From: Flagellimonas sp. HMM57 | GTDB taxonomy: Bacteria; Bacteroidota; Bacteroidia; Flavobacteriales; Flavobacteriaceae | NCBI RefSeq assembly: GCF_021390175.1 | Contig: NZ_CP090004.1 | Coordinates: 3,525,001-3,589,000, forward strand | Direction: 5' to 3' | DNA length: 64,000 nucleotides | Shown here: piece after piece, positions 26,644-36,774 of the stretch | Layout: each line of letters begins with the position of its first letter | Position numbering within the stretch: the stretch's first letter is position 1 | Notes under the pieces: generated by a model | The model's database searches: none | Told to the model about the DNA's origin: nothing | The model's input: the letters and a program-made list of their open reading frames with translations, nothing else | Translations under genes and position numbers: made by a program

Positions 26644-26670
26644 ATGCCCAGTTTTTTACTGGGCATTTTA
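26644..26670. terminator. Bidirectional terminator between DUF2911 gene and recG
   Basis: ATGCCCAG (26644-26651) pairs with CTGGGCAT (26659-26666), 8 bp with a TTTTTTA loop, then TTTTA on the plus strand. It separates the convergent DUF2911 and recG genes and overlaps the region right after the recG stop at 26668. Confidence 0.85.
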
Positions 26671-28772
26671 ACTTATATAGTTCCAAATTGAAGATTGCTT
26701 CATCATTTTGGTGTACGCTTTTAAGATCATTTGGTTTTCTTCCTTTTTCAGATTTGGGTCATCTTTTAGAAGTTGAATGGCATGGTATCTGGCAGCTTTT
26801 AAGATTTGGTTGTCCTTAACGATGTCCGCTATTTTTAAATTAAGGAGACCACTTTGTTGCGTACCCATTAAATCACCAGAACCGCGCAGTTTTAAATCCA
26901 CTTCGGCAATATCAAAACCATCATTGGTGCGCACCATGGTCTGTAATCGTGTCTTGGAATCTTCCGAAAGCTTGTTGCCTGTCATTAAAATACAGAAACT
27001 TTGCTCAGCACCCCTACCTACACGGCCACGTAACTGGTGCAATTGGGACAATCCGAACCGCTCCGCGCTTTCAATGACCATAACAGATGCATTGGGAACG
27101 TTAACGCCAACTTCAATGACCGTTGTTGCTACCATTAGTTGGGTTTCACCCTTTACAAAACGTTCCATTTCATAATCTTTATCCTTTGGTTTCATTTTGC
27201 CATGAACTATGGATATCTGATAATCAGAAGGGGAGAAGTCTCTGGAAATACTTTCATAACCGTCCATCAAATCCTTATAATCCAAAGCTTCGGACTCTTG
27301 AATCAAGGGATATACAATATAGATTTGCCTTCCTTTTTTGATTTCATCCTTCATAAACTGAAAGACTTTTAGCCTATTGTTATCAAACCTATGCACTGTT
27401 TTGATAGGTTTACGTCCCGGAGGAAGTTCATCGATAATGGAAATATCCAAATCCCCATAAAGACTCATTGCTAATGTTCTTGGAATAGGGGTGGCTGTCA
27501 TGACCAGAATATGTGGTGGGATTTCATTTTTATGCCATAACTTGGAACGCTGTGCGACACCAAACCGATGTTGTTCATCGATAACGGCCAGCCCAAGGTT
27601 ATGAAACTGGACCTTATCTTCCAAAACGGCATGGGTACCTACCAAAATATGTAGTTCTCCATTTTCCAACTGCTCGTGGATTAGAGTGCGCTCGGATTTT
27701 TTGGTGGAACCAGTCAATAGAGAAATATTCACATTCATTTCCCCTAATAAGTCTTTTAGACCATTGTAATGTTGGTTTGCTAAAATTTCGGTTGGGGCCA
27801 TCAAGCAGGACTGGAAACCATTATCCATCGCCAATAACATGCACATTAGCGCAACTATAGTTTTACCTGAACCTACATCACCTTGCAATAAACGATTCAT
27901 TTGGGCATTACTGCCCATGTCGCTCCGAATCTCTTTAATGACTCTTTTTTGCGCATTGGTAAGCTCAAATGGGAGGTGTTCTGTGAAAAAAGTATTGAAA
28001 TGCTCTCCAACAGTTTCAAAAGGTAATCCCTTTATTTTATGCTTTCTGATGAGCTTTTTGGAAATCAACTGGAGCTGTACATAAAAAAGCTCTTCAAACT
28101 TTAACCGAAACCGTGCTTTTGCCAACAACTCTTGACTTTTTGGAAAATGAATGTTAAAAAGAGCTTGACTTTTTGAAATCAATTTTAACTCGTCGCGTAT
28201 TCCTGATGAAAGTGATTCTGGGAACTTCCCCCGGATTCCAAGAATAACTGCTGCATCATTTTACCGATTACACGATTTGTGATACCCTTTGCGCTCAACT
28301 TTTCAGTCGAAGGATAAATGGGTTGCATGGCAACCTTTAGATTTTTCTCATGCTCAGAAACCAGTTCCATTTCTGGATGCGGCATTGAAAAGGTACTTCC
28401 GTATTTTGTGGTCCGCCCAAAAACTACATAAGGTTCGTTAAGTTTTAGGTTTTCCCTAATCCATTTTTGCCCACGAAACCAAACCAGTTCCATTTGTCCG
28501 GTTTCATCAATAAAACTGGCAACCAAGCGTTTTCCGCGTTTTTGTTCCACGGTTTTTATATGAACAATTTTACCAACTATTTGTACATCTGCTCCACTGG
28601 ATTGTAACTGATTTATTTTATAATAGCTCGTTTTGTCCAGATGCCTATTCGGAAACAGATGCAGGAGGTCTAAGTAGGTGTGTATGCCCAATTCTGACCC
28701 AAGCGTATCCGCTCTGTTGGGACCAACACCCTTTAAATAAGGAATAGGAGTTTGCAGAAAATTGGGATTCAT
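26668..28772 (-). pseudogene. recG: ATP-dependent DNA helicase RecG, split by a single-base frameshift
   Basis: Two adjacent frames together make one 700-residue RecG. The first, 28772-28185, has the N-terminal wedge/OB domain (PIPYLKGVGPNRADTLGSEL... VVFGRTTKYGSTFSMPHPEMEL). The second, 28182-26668, has LISKSQALFNIHFP, LLQGDVGSGKTIVALMCM (Walker A), DEQHRFG (motif II) and LRGRVGRG. In the first frame the sequence derails after LESG into QNHFHQEYATS; shifting by one base at the G5 tract around 28230 gives GKFPESLSSGIRDELKLISKSQAL, a normal RecG linker. So the gene lacks one G relative to a functional form. RecG rescues stalled forks and branch-migrates Holliday junctions. Real mutation or homopolymer error cannot be separated here. 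Confidence 0.85.
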
Positions 28773-28818
28773 AAAACTAAAATATGTAATTTGGATTGAC
28801 TTTTGCTATTTACAAAAC

Positions 28819-30909
28819 ATGAAGCTCGGCCCCGTAGCAGTTTTTTTCTTTTTCGCACAGATTCTAAGTTCTCAAACTCAGGATGGTGTAGATTTTTTAA
28901 GTGCCAAAATTTTTATTGAACCAATTCCCCAACAAAAACAGGTCAAAGGGCAAGTGACCTATAAGTTTGAAGTTTTAAAAAGCATTGATTCAATTTTTCT
29001 GGACGCCATCAATATTGATTTTTCATCGGTTTTACTTGATTCAAAAAGCGTGAATTACACTAACGATCAAAAATCAATCACATTAAAAAAGAAGTTTAAG
29101 AAAGGAACAATCCATTCAATTTCATTAACATATCTGGCGAACCCTAAACAGACTGTTTATTTCTTGGGATGGGATGATAGCAATCCAGATAACAATCAGA
29201 TTTGGACACAAGGACAAGGAAAGTATACGAGCCATTGGCTGCCCAGTTTTGACGATATGAACGAAAAGGTTGAGTTCGACCTTAATTTAATTGCTGTGCC
29301 AGGCTATACCGTTATTTCAAATGGTAAACTTACTGGAAAAGAAGAATTGCCAGACGGTAAAGGCCAATCTTGGCAATTTGACATGGAACAACCTATGAGC
29401 AGTTACCTTGTAGGGTTTGCTATTGGAAAGTTTGATAAGAAAACGATTCAATCTAGTACAGGGATACCGATAGAATTATACTATGAGCCCAAGGATAGCT
29501 CAAAGGTTGAGCCTACGTATCGACATATGCGATTTGTTTTCGATTTTTTGGAAAAGGAAATCAATGTGCCTTATCCTTGGCAAAACTACAAACAAGTACC
29601 TGTTCAGGATTTTTTATATGCTGGAATGGAAAATACAGGTGCGACCATTTTTTCCAATACGTTTATGATTGATTCTATAGCCTTTTCGGATAAGAATTAC
29701 GTGAATGTCAACGCACACGAGTTGGCACACCAATGGTTTGGGAATCTGGTCACTGAGCAGAGTGGTGAACACCACTGGTTGCATGAAGGTTTTGCCACCT
29801 ATTATGCCTATTTAGCCGAAAAGGAAATATTTGGTGAGGACTATTTTTATTGGCGATTGTTGGATACTGCCAAGTCGCTTATAAATTTCTCCAGTGATGG
29901 AAATGGAGAGGCATTGACGAACTCCAGCGCCGGTAGTCTTACGTTTTACGAAAAAGGGGCTTGGGCCTTGGTGATGCTCAGGGAAAGGGTAGGAGACTTT
30001 AATTTTCGTCAGGGAATACAGAACTATCTAACAAAATATGCCTATCAGAACGTCACGATTTCAGATTTTATGTGGGAAATGGAAAAGGCATCTGGGATGA
30101 ACCTTGCTGATTTTAAAAGTGTATGGCTACAAGAGTCGGAATTTCCATTTGAAACTGCCAAATCCTTTTTAATTGATAATAGCAATTCTATCAAAAATTA
30201 CTTTGATATCAAAAGCACCATTGGGAACAATTTTGATGAAGCCGAAACCATTCTTACAGATGAATGGAATGTATTAAAATCGGATGATGTCAAAAATCGT
30301 TTGGTATCGGATTACGCTACAAACCTATCAGCAAAATTCTTGGGAAGAATCCTTAGAGATGAAAGTTCTAAAGTAAGACAAGCAGTCGCTTTTTCTATAG
30401 AAAAGCTGCCTGCTCAAATTCGTCTGGATTTTGAAAGCTTGTTGATGGATGGGAGCTATAAAACTGTGGAATCCGCTCTTTATAGATTATGGACCGACTT
30501 TCCAGATGGCCAAACTGCTTATTTGGAGAAAACGAAAGATATCGTTGGATTACCAAACAAGAATGTTCGTCTGCTTTGGCTGACCTTGGGATTGGTGAGT
30601 CCAACCTATCGTATTGATCTAAAACCTGAGTTTTTTAGAGAATTAAATAGCTATACCAGTTCTGAGCATCATTTTGAAGTACGGTTACTGGCTTTTCAAT
30701 ATTTGAAAAATATAGGGACATTCAATGATAATACCTTAAAAAATTTGGTGGATGCCTGTAGCCATCATGTTTGGTATTTTAAGAAATCCTCACGAAAAAT
30801 ATTAAAAGAGTTCTTGAAAGGAGATGGCAATGTAGCCCGACTTAGGGCCATATATCCATCCTTAAATCAAGAACAGCAGCATTATTTGGATAAAACTTTG
30901 GGTAAATGA
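28819..30909 (+). CDS. Secreted M1-family zinc aminopeptidase
   Basis: 696 residues from ATG 28819 (an upstream frame to 28762 overlaps the recG start and is less likely). Signal peptide MKLGPVAVFFFFAQILSSQ. M1 features: the substrate motif AGMENTGA, the zinc site HELAHQWFGNLV (H300, E301, H304) with the third ligand in HEGFATYYAYLAE, 18 residues on, and the catalytic tyrosine expected after FYEKGAWAL. The C-terminal 250 residues form helical HEAT-like repeats (SKVRQAVAFSIEKLP). Likely periplasmic peptide scavenging. The 46-base gap to recG is a short divergent control region. The stop overlaps the next start (ATGA). Confidence 0.93.
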   Translation: MKLGPVAVFFFFAQILSSQTQDGVDFLSAKIFIEPIPQQKQVKGQVTYKFEVLKSIDSIFLDAINIDFSSVLLDSKSVNYTNDQKSITLKKKFKKGTIHSISLTYLANPKQTVYFLGWDDSNPDNNQIWTQGQGKYTSHWLPSFDDMNEKVEFDLNLIAVPGYTVISNGKLTGKEELPDGKGQSWQFDMEQPMSSYLVGFAIGKFDKKTIQSSTGIPIELYYEPKDSSKVEPTYRHMRFVFDFLEKEINVPYPWQNYKQVPVQDFLYAGMENTGATIFSNTFMIDSIAFSDKNYVNVNAHELAHQWFGNLVTEQSGEHHWLHEGFATYYAYLAEKEIFGEDYFYWRLLDTAKSLINFSSDGNGEALTNSSAGSLTFYEKGAWALVMLRERVGDFNFRQGIQNYLTKYAYQNVTISDFMWEMEKASGMNLADFKSVWLQESEFPFETAKSFLIDNSNSIKNYFDIKSTIGNNFDEAETILTDEWNVLKSDDVKNRLVSDYATNLSAKFLGRILRDESSKVRQAVAFSIEKLPAQIRLDFESLLMDGSYKTVESALYRLWTDFPDGQTAYLEKTKDIVGLPNKNVRLLWLTLGLVSPTYRIDLKPEFFRELNSYTSSEHHFEVRLLAFQYLKNIGTFNDNTLKNLVDACSHHVWYFKKSSRKILKEFLKGDGNVARLRAIYPSLNQEQQHYLDKTLGK

Positions 30910-31820
30910 GGGCATTGGTCATATCTGGTGGCGGTAGTAAGGGAGCATTTGCAGGTGGAGTTGCTCAATTTTTAATACAAGAAGCCAACCACAAGTACGA
31001 TTTGTTCGTGGGCACCTCAACGGGAAGTTTGCTTATCTCCCATTTGGCATTGAACAAGTTGGACAAAATAAAGGAAATCTATTCGTCCGTAAATCAAAAA
31101 AGTATATTCAATAACTGTCCTTTTGTAGTAAAGAAAAAACATGGTATCGATATTATTGCCATCAATCACTGGAACGTGGTCAAAAACTTTATGCGTGGGA
31201 AAAAGACCTTTGGTGAGAGCGAGAACCTTCGGCATCTTATCCGTGAATCTATAACTCCGGAAGAATTTGAAGAATTAAAGCAAAGTACCACAGATGTGGT
31301 AGTGACGGTATCGAATCTATCTTTGAACCAAGTGGAGTATAAGTCTATTAACGATTGTACTTATGATGAATTTTGTGATTGGATATGGATCTCATCGAAT
31401 TATGCTCCGTTTATGAGCTTGGTAAAGCGGAACGGTTGTGAATATGCGGATGGTGGCCTGGGAAGTTTGGTTCCCATTGAAGAAGCATTGAAACGTGGTG
31501 CGACCGAAGTAGATGTTGTTGTGCTTCACACTGAAGTGAACTATCTTAATCGATTACCGGTCAAAAACCCATTTGAGTTGATGACCACTATTTTCGCCTT
31601 TATGTTGGATAGAATTGAGAATCAAAACATCCGAATAGGAAAATTCGTGGCCAATCAAAAAGATGCGATTATCAACTTTTATTATACACCGACAGTTTTA
31701 ACAACGAATTCGTTAATTTTTGATAAAGAACGCATGACCCTATGGTGGAAAAAAGGGTATTTATATGCCAAGAACAAAAATGAAGAAACAAGTCCTATAG
31801 ACCCTGAACATCAGGAATGA
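30906..31820 (+). CDS. Patatin-like phospholipase
   Basis: 304 residues, ATG overlapping the aminopeptidase stop by 4 bases (coupled). Patatin fold motifs: oxyanion loop VISGGGSKGAFAGGVAQ at the very N-terminus, nucleophile elbow GTSTGS (about residue 39), and the dyad aspartate in YADGGLGS. No signal peptide, so a cytoplasmic or peripheral lipid acyl hydrolase. The middle contains WIWISSNYAPFMSLV, conserved in related bacterial members. The C-terminal 60 residues are hydrophilic with no recognised domain. Confidence 0.9.
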   Translation: MRALVISGGGSKGAFAGGVAQFLIQEANHKYDLFVGTSTGSLLISHLALNKLDKIKEIYSSVNQKSIFNNCPFVVKKKHGIDIIAINHWNVVKNFMRGKKTFGESENLRHLIRESITPEEFEELKQSTTDVVVTVSNLSLNQVEYKSINDCTYDEFCDWIWISSNYAPFMSLVKRNGCEYADGGLGSLVPIEEALKRGATEVDVVVLHTEVNYLNRLPVKNPFELMTTIFAFMLDRIENQNIRIGKFVANQKDAIINFYYTPTVLTTNSLIFDKERMTLWWKKGYLYAKNKNEETSPIDPEHQE

Positions 31821-31823
31821 TAA

Positions 31824-32342
31824 TTACCACAGTTCGCCCACTTCTTTCTTTACAAAACTAAGCGCCGTTGCTGATGGGGATTGTTTTTCCATGGTTTGGT
31901 TTAAGATATCTTCCCTTAACTTATCTGGAGAATCCGTAGCGCTCATACCTGCAGAACGTATCATCTGAATTGTAGCGTTTTTTGCAGCTTTGATAATGTT
32001 CCAACATTCTTCGGACATGTATATTTGCTGGGAAAGGTTATGCTCAAATTCGGTCTCCACTTGTTTTATGAGCAGGTTCTCATAGGCACTTTTATCTTTT
32101 CCATTTGGTCCTACACGGACTACCAGGCTATTTAAAGCAATTCTTTCTAAAAAAAGAACCATGCGCTCATAAGCTTGCAAGCGTATGGGCAACGTATCTT
32201 TTTGGGAGTCTTTATGCAGGAGAAAACGTCTTCGGCCTTCCTCATTTTTAGTATGTAGCCTAAAAAAATAAAAAGCAATTGCGCCGGTTACTACTGCTGG
32301 TAATAGGTATGCAAAAAGTTGAAAGATATCGTCTCCGCTCAT
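31824..32342 (-). CDS. Small membrane-anchored protein of a flavobacterial family (DUF7935-like)
   Basis: 172 residues. One N-terminal membrane segment (IFQLFAYLLPAVVTGAIAFYFF), then a positively charged stretch HTKNEEGRRRFLLHKDSQKD and a cytoplasmic helical body (LQAYERMVLFLERIAL, LLIKQVETEFEHNLSQQIYM). Proteins of this kind are conserved across Flavobacteriaceae but have no known function; the match to DUF7935 is from memory. It stops 3 bases after the patatin gene on the opposite strand. Confidence 0.65.
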   Translation of the reverse strand: MSGDDIFQLFAYLLPAVVTGAIAFYFFRLHTKNEEGRRRFLLHKDSQKDTLPIRLQAYERMVLFLERIALNSLVVRVGPNGKDKSAYENLLIKQVETEFEHNLSQQIYMSEECWNIIKAAKNATIQMIRSAGMSATDSPDKLREDILNQTMEKQSPSATALSFVKKEVGELW

Positions 32343-32420
32343 GGATTAGTTGGTTTTTGGTTTTATAAAAACTAGAACGAACTAAAGCCACAAAAAGTAT
32401 GGGCAGGGGCAATGAAAATA

Positions 32421-33191
32421 TTAGTTGTCCTTTGCCTTCTGTTTCACACTATCATAAAAGCTTTTGTAGTCGGGTTGTAGCTTTATGTTTATACCTTCTT
32501 TAAAGTTGCCATCTTTGACCGATATGTTTACACGCTCACTTGAAACTTCAAAAGTTTCGACCAATTCTTTTGAAATTGTGGTGGCTTGATCAAAGGTAGC
32601 ACCAAATTCTCCGGTGATGTTCAATCCTTCAACTTCAATTTTTAATGTGGGATTGGTTTTGATCACTTTAGAAACTTTCTCCAGCCACGCTTTGCCTTCC
32701 TCGGTTATTTCTGAAGCATTATCAGCTCCAAATAAAGTATTCAGACTGTTTGATATTACTATCTCTCCTTCCACAAAGTCAGCTTTAGCATCGCTTCCCA
32801 TGGATTGTTTTACTTTGGATAACAGCACAATGGCAACAGAGTCATTTGAAGCTATCATTGCGGTCATATTACTAAGCTGTTTTTCTTTTCGCCCTAGTGC
32901 AGCTAGTGTGGTATTCACATTCTGACTATTCTTTTTTGAAAGTTCGGAGAAGCTGCTCAAGTTTTGCAGGAGCGTTTGATTGGCATCGCGAAGTGCATTG
33001 TTTTCATTCTCCAAAGTTTCCGCTTTTGCTTCACTTGAGGAGATTTTTCTTTTGGTACTTGCAAGCTCCTGTTCAACTGTTCTAAGGTTAGTTTTAAGTT
33101 CACTGATTTCAGCGATTAGTTCACTCTTTTTTTGGGCAATTCCCATAACTGTAAAAAAAAGTGCCATCAAAATAGTAATATGTCTTTTCAT
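32421..33191 (-). CDS. Exported coiled-coil protein with degenerate OmpA-like C-terminal domain
   Basis: 256 residues: signal peptide ending in IAQ, then a long coiled coil (about residues 22-110, ISELKTNLRTVEQELASTKRK...), then a domain of about 130 residues parallel to the OmpA lipoprotein at 43307-44179: SNSLNTLFGADNASEITEEGKAWLEKVSKVIKTNPTLKIEVEGL. The peptidoglycan-binding signature (EGHTDN...LSxxRA...R) present in the paralogue is missing here; EGHTDN is replaced by EGLNITGEF and the arginines are absent. Probably an envelope protein that has lost diaminopimelate binding. Neighbours are other envelope genes, spaced 78 bases or less. Confidence 0.7.
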   Translation of the reverse strand: MKRHITILMALFFTVMGIAQKKSELIAEISELKTNLRTVEQELASTKRKISSSEAKAETLENENNALRDANQTLLQNLSSFSELSKKNSQNVNTTLAALGRKEKQLSNMTAMIASNDSVAIVLLSKVKQSMGSDAKADFVEGEIVISNSLNTLFGADNASEITEEGKAWLEKVSKVIKTNPTLKIEVEGLNITGEFGATFDQATTISKELVETFEVSSERVNISVKDGNFKEGINIKLQPDYKSFYDSVKQKAKDN

Positions 33192-33231
33192 CGATTTGGT
33201 ATTTGTGTGTTATATGTTTTAAAAGTCAAAA

Positions 33232-34806
33232 TTATGATGTTTTTTCCAAAACTCTTCGTCCACCTAGATAAGAACAGTCATAAAGTTCTTGCATAGAGTT
33301 AAATTCAACGTCTGTTTTTTCATAACCATAAACAGTTTTTAAATCACTGTTAAGGTAATCATCATCTACATTTACTTGAATATCTTCCATACGAAATTGG
33401 CAGGGATGCTCATAACCCGAAGCGTGTGTAATTTCTAAAAACTCTTTTCTGAAGGTCTTGAAATACTGCGCCAGTCTATCTGATTTTAGAGGTACGTTGA
33501 TTCCATTTTGAAGCCATTTGCTTTGTGTAGCTACTCCAGCAGGGCATCTATTGGTATGGCAAACCTGGGCTTGGATACACCCTATACTCATCATGGCTTC
33601 GCGTGCTACGTTGATGCAATCCACGCCCATTGCAAATGCCATGGCCGCTTTTGCTGGAAAACCAAGTTTACCACTACCTATGAAAACGATTCTTTCCGTA
33701 AGGTTTTTATCCTTGAATAGTTTGTAAATAGAAGCAAATCCATAAACCCAAGGTAAAGATACGTGGTCGGCAAAGCTGGGAGGTGCAGCACCGGTGCCAC
33801 CTTCACCACCGTCAATTGTAATGAAATCTGGTCCTTTCCCTGTTTTTTTCATTAAATCGGCCAACTCTTTCCATTGATCTAGCTTTCCTATAGCTGCTTT
33901 TATTCCTACAGGTAATCCGGTCTGGTCCGCAATATTTTCAATAAGTTCCAAAAGTTCAGGAATGGAACTAAATGCTTTATGAGTAGCAGGGGAGAGGACA
34001 TCTTTTCCAACTTCCACACCACGAATTTCGGCGATTTCCGGTGATATTTTTGCACCTGGTAGCACACCGCCTTTACCTGGCTTGGCACCTTGAGACAATT
34101 TTATCTCAATGGCTTTTATGCAGGGATTCTCATCGACCAAGATCTTCATTTTTTCTATGGAGAAATTCCCGTTTTTGGAACGTACACCAAAATATCCGGT
34201 TCCAAAATGAAAGACGACATCGCCTCCTTGTTTATGGTATGGGGATAGCCCGCCTTCGCCAGTGTTGTGATATGCATGACATTTTTCTACCCCTTTGTTC
34301 ATGGCTTCTACGGCAGCTGCGGACAAAGAACCAAAGCTCATAGCGGAAATATTGATAACTGAGCCCGGTCGGTATGGTTTTCTCCTTTTGTTATAAGCAC
34401 CCATGACTTTAGCGCAGGGCAAAAAATAGGGATTCTCATTATTGGGGTGGTTTTCTGGAACTTGATACCCCATCAGGGCATTTTTTATGAAAATATGCTG
34501 ATGGGAATAAATATCTCTATCTGTTCCAAAACCTTCATAATTATTTTCCTTTTTCGCAGAGGCATAAATCCAACCACGTTCTATCCTGTTAAATGGCAGC
34601 TCTTCCCGGTTATTTGCCACAAAATATTGCCGCATTTCAGGGCCAATACTCTCCAGCCAATACCGCAGGTGACCAACAACAGGATAATTATGACTTATGG
34701 TATGTGATTTCTGAAAAAAGATATCACGTATTGCCACCAAAAAAAGGAACATCAATACCCATAGCCACCATGGTATATCTGCTAAAAAATCGAGAACGAC
34801 CTCCAT
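33232..34806 (-). CDS. Membrane-anchored FMN-binding glutamate-synthase-like protein
   Basis: 524 residues with an N-terminal membrane segment (FLADIPWWLWVLMFLFLVAI) followed by the TIM-barrel central domain of GltB: VINISAMSFGSLSAAAVEAMNKG, EGGLSPYHKQGGD, IEIKLSQGAKPGKGGVLPGAKIS, GEGGTGAAPPSFADHVSLP, FIGSGKLG, and CHTNRCPAGVATQS with the FeS-linked cysteines. It lacks the amidotransferase and GXGXG domains, as in archaeal-type single-domain glutamate synthases. Electron donor and substrate unknown; such anchored forms are common in Bacteroidota. Its ATG begins directly after the M20 peptidase stop. Confidence 0.88.
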   Translation of the reverse strand: MEVVLDFLADIPWWLWVLMFLFLVAIRDIFFQKSHTISHNYPVVGHLRYWLESIGPEMRQYFVANNREELPFNRIERGWIYASAKKENNYEGFGTDRDIYSHQHIFIKNALMGYQVPENHPNNENPYFLPCAKVMGAYNKRRKPYRPGSVINISAMSFGSLSAAAVEAMNKGVEKCHAYHNTGEGGLSPYHKQGGDVVFHFGTGYFGVRSKNGNFSIEKMKILVDENPCIKAIEIKLSQGAKPGKGGVLPGAKISPEIAEIRGVEVGKDVLSPATHKAFSSIPELLELIENIADQTGLPVGIKAAIGKLDQWKELADLMKKTGKGPDFITIDGGEGGTGAAPPSFADHVSLPWVYGFASIYKLFKDKNLTERIVFIGSGKLGFPAKAAMAFAMGVDCINVAREAMMSIGCIQAQVCHTNRCPAGVATQSKWLQNGINVPLKSDRLAQYFKTFRKEFLEITHASGYEHPCQFRMEDIQVNVDDDYLNSDLKTVYGYEKTDVEFNSMQELYDCSYLGGRRVLEKTS

Positions 34807-36081
34807 TTACAAATTCAAATAATCCAAGGCTAATTGTGTCATTGTCTTTACGCCCAAAAGCAATCCGCTATCATCAATCTTAAAATCTGGAGTATGATGA
34901 GGATAAGATTCTGTAGTTCCGGGTGTCATACCTCCAAGGAAAAAATAGAATCCAGGAACTTTTTCTTGAAAATAGCTAAAATCTTCTGCTCCGGTAATTG
35001 CTTTGTGAATGGAAACATTGTCCTTTCCCGCTACTTTTTCCAAGGTCGGAGCCATTTTGGCCGTCAAATCCAAATCATTATAAGTAATTGCAGTGGAAGT
35101 TTGAATATCAATTGTTGCTTCGCCACCATAAACTTTCGCGATGGCAGGAACCATTTCTTCCATACGTTTATTGATGAACTTTTGCATATCATAATCCAAT
35201 GTTCGTATAGTTCCGATCATTTCGGCACTTTCTGGAATGATATTGGAACGTACACCACTGGTAATCTTACCCACAGAAATAACCGCGGCTTCATTGATTA
35301 ATTCGGTTTCTCTACTGATGATGGTCTGTAACCCATCTATAATTTTAGCACTGATCAATATGGGATCAACTCCACCCCATGGTTGAGAGCCATGCGTTTG
35401 TTTTCCTTTTACATTGATTACAAAGCGTTGAGCGGATGCCATGCTTCCTCCTGGTTTGTATTTTACCGTACCAACAGGGGTTTGAGAATTGATGTGAAGT
35501 CCAAAAATTGCATCGACATTGGGATTTGTAAGTACGCCTTCTTTCACCATCAACAGTGCACCACCTTCTTCTCCTGGTGGCGGACCTTCTTCTGCGGGTT
35601 GAAAGATGAACTTGACCGTACCTTTTATTTTGTCCTTGTTTTTGGAGAGTATTTCAGCAACACCCATTAAAATGGCAACATGTGTATCATGCCCACAGGC
35701 ATGCATAACACCAACACTTTTTCCCAAAAATTCGGATTTTACGGTTGATTTGTAGGACAAGTCGTTTCGCTCGGTAACCGGTAATGCATCAATATCTGCT
35801 CTTAATGCAACGACTTTTCCATCTTGGTCGCCTTTTAACAACCCAACCACTCCGGTCTTCGCAACACCTGTTTGTACCTCAATTCCAAGTGATTTTAAAT
35901 GTTTTGCAATTTTTTCAGCAGTTTTAAACTCGCGATTGCTGAGTTCCGGGTTTTGGTGGATGTCCCGTCTCCATTCGATGACTTTGTCTTCAATGGCGGC
36001 ATAGTCCTTTTCAAGATTGGGGCCTTGTGCCCAAATTGAGATGCTGGTAAACAGCAATGCAAGGGTGAAAATTTTGTTCAT
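34807..36081 (-). CDS. Secreted M20-family amidohydrolase/peptidase
   Basis: 424 residues. Signal peptide MNKIFTLALLFTSISIWAQ. M20D (IAA-amino-acid-hydrolase/AmaC-like) motifs: WRRDIHQNPELSNREFKT, ALRADIDALPVTE, VGVMHACGHDTHVAILMG with the metal cysteine and histidine, EEGPPPGEEGGALLMV, and GAEDFSYFQEKVPGFYFFLGG near the end. Hydrolyses amide bonds of N-acyl amino acids or dipeptides, here in the periplasm. The stop touches the ATG of the FMN protein gene, so the two are one unit. Confidence 0.93.
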   Translation of the reverse strand: MNKIFTLALLFTSISIWAQGPNLEKDYAAIEDKVIEWRRDIHQNPELSNREFKTAEKIAKHLKSLGIEVQTGVAKTGVVGLLKGDQDGKVVALRADIDALPVTERNDLSYKSTVKSEFLGKSVGVMHACGHDTHVAILMGVAEILSKNKDKIKGTVKFIFQPAEEGPPPGEEGGALLMVKEGVLTNPNVDAIFGLHINSQTPVGTVKYKPGGSMASAQRFVINVKGKQTHGSQPWGGVDPILISAKIIDGLQTIISRETELINEAAVISVGKITSGVRSNIIPESAEMIGTIRTLDYDMQKFINKRMEEMVPAIAKVYGGEATIDIQTSTAITYNDLDLTAKMAPTLEKVAGKDNVSIHKAITGAEDFSYFQEKVPGFYFFLGGMTPGTTESYPHHTPDFKIDDSGLLLGVKTMTQLALDYLNL

Positions 36082-36092
36082 GTATAGTCGAT

Positions 36093-36632
36093 TTAAAATT
36101 TTATAAGTTGATATCCTTTGTTTTGTAGCTGAATAAGTGCTGTCATAGCCGATAGGGCGATTTTAACGTCGGGTATCAGTTCTTCTTTGGGAAAGTTACG
36201 GGATTTAGAAGACTGCCCGCAATAAATTACTTCTACTCCGGCATCTATCAAATCTTTGACCATATCAAAATTTGGATTATCAACTCCATATTTTGCTTTA
36301 TAGGCTTTATTGTGGATGATATCCTTAGATGCTTTGTTGTGGACCACCAATGCTACTTTCAATTGTTCTACCGGGACTCCACCTTGAGCGTGCATGTTGA
36401 GAAATCGCGCAGCAGTTTCAATGGTCCTATTTATTTCTGAGTGGGATTCGGGACTGTTCATGATATCAAAAACAACTTTAAATTCTTGATTGACATTGGT
36501 TTTGAAATCAGGGTTTTCGATTTCCCAGACTTTCCCGTAATTCTCAATCACAGGACCTGCCTTTTTTTCTTGTGAAATTGCATATGCGGAAATTAAAGTA
36601 AGGAGAATGACGGGCATCAATTTTAAATTCAT
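36093..36632 (-). CDS. Exported DsrE/DsrF-like sulfur-relay-fold protein
   Basis: 179 residues. Signal peptide ending AISQ. The body has the DsrE fold: VVFDIMNSPESHSEINRTIETAARFLNMHAQGG, LKVALVVHNKAS, and DAGVEVIYCGQSSKSRNF, where a single cysteine sits where the persulfide cysteine of DsrE-type proteins is found. A periplasmic location is unusual for a sulfur relay, so the function may differ. First gene of the minus-strand run 36632-31824. Confidence 0.8.
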   Translation of the reverse strand: MNLKLMPVILLTLISAYAISQEKKAGPVIENYGKVWEIENPDFKTNVNQEFKVVFDIMNSPESHSEINRTIETAARFLNMHAQGGVPVEQLKVALVVHNKASKDIIHNKAYKAKYGVDNPNFDMVKDLIDAGVEVIYCGQSSKSRNFPKEELIPDVKIALSAMTALIQLQNKGYQLIKF

Positions 36633-36774
36633 GAATGAGCAGTGTTTTAGTTCTTAAATATATTCAAATTCGATTTAAAAAAATGCTTTCGTGTTTATAA
36701 GTATTGAAAGTATGTTTTTAGGATAAAACCATTATTAGCTAATTTCACGGTTACTTTTTAAAAATTTTTGCTGT

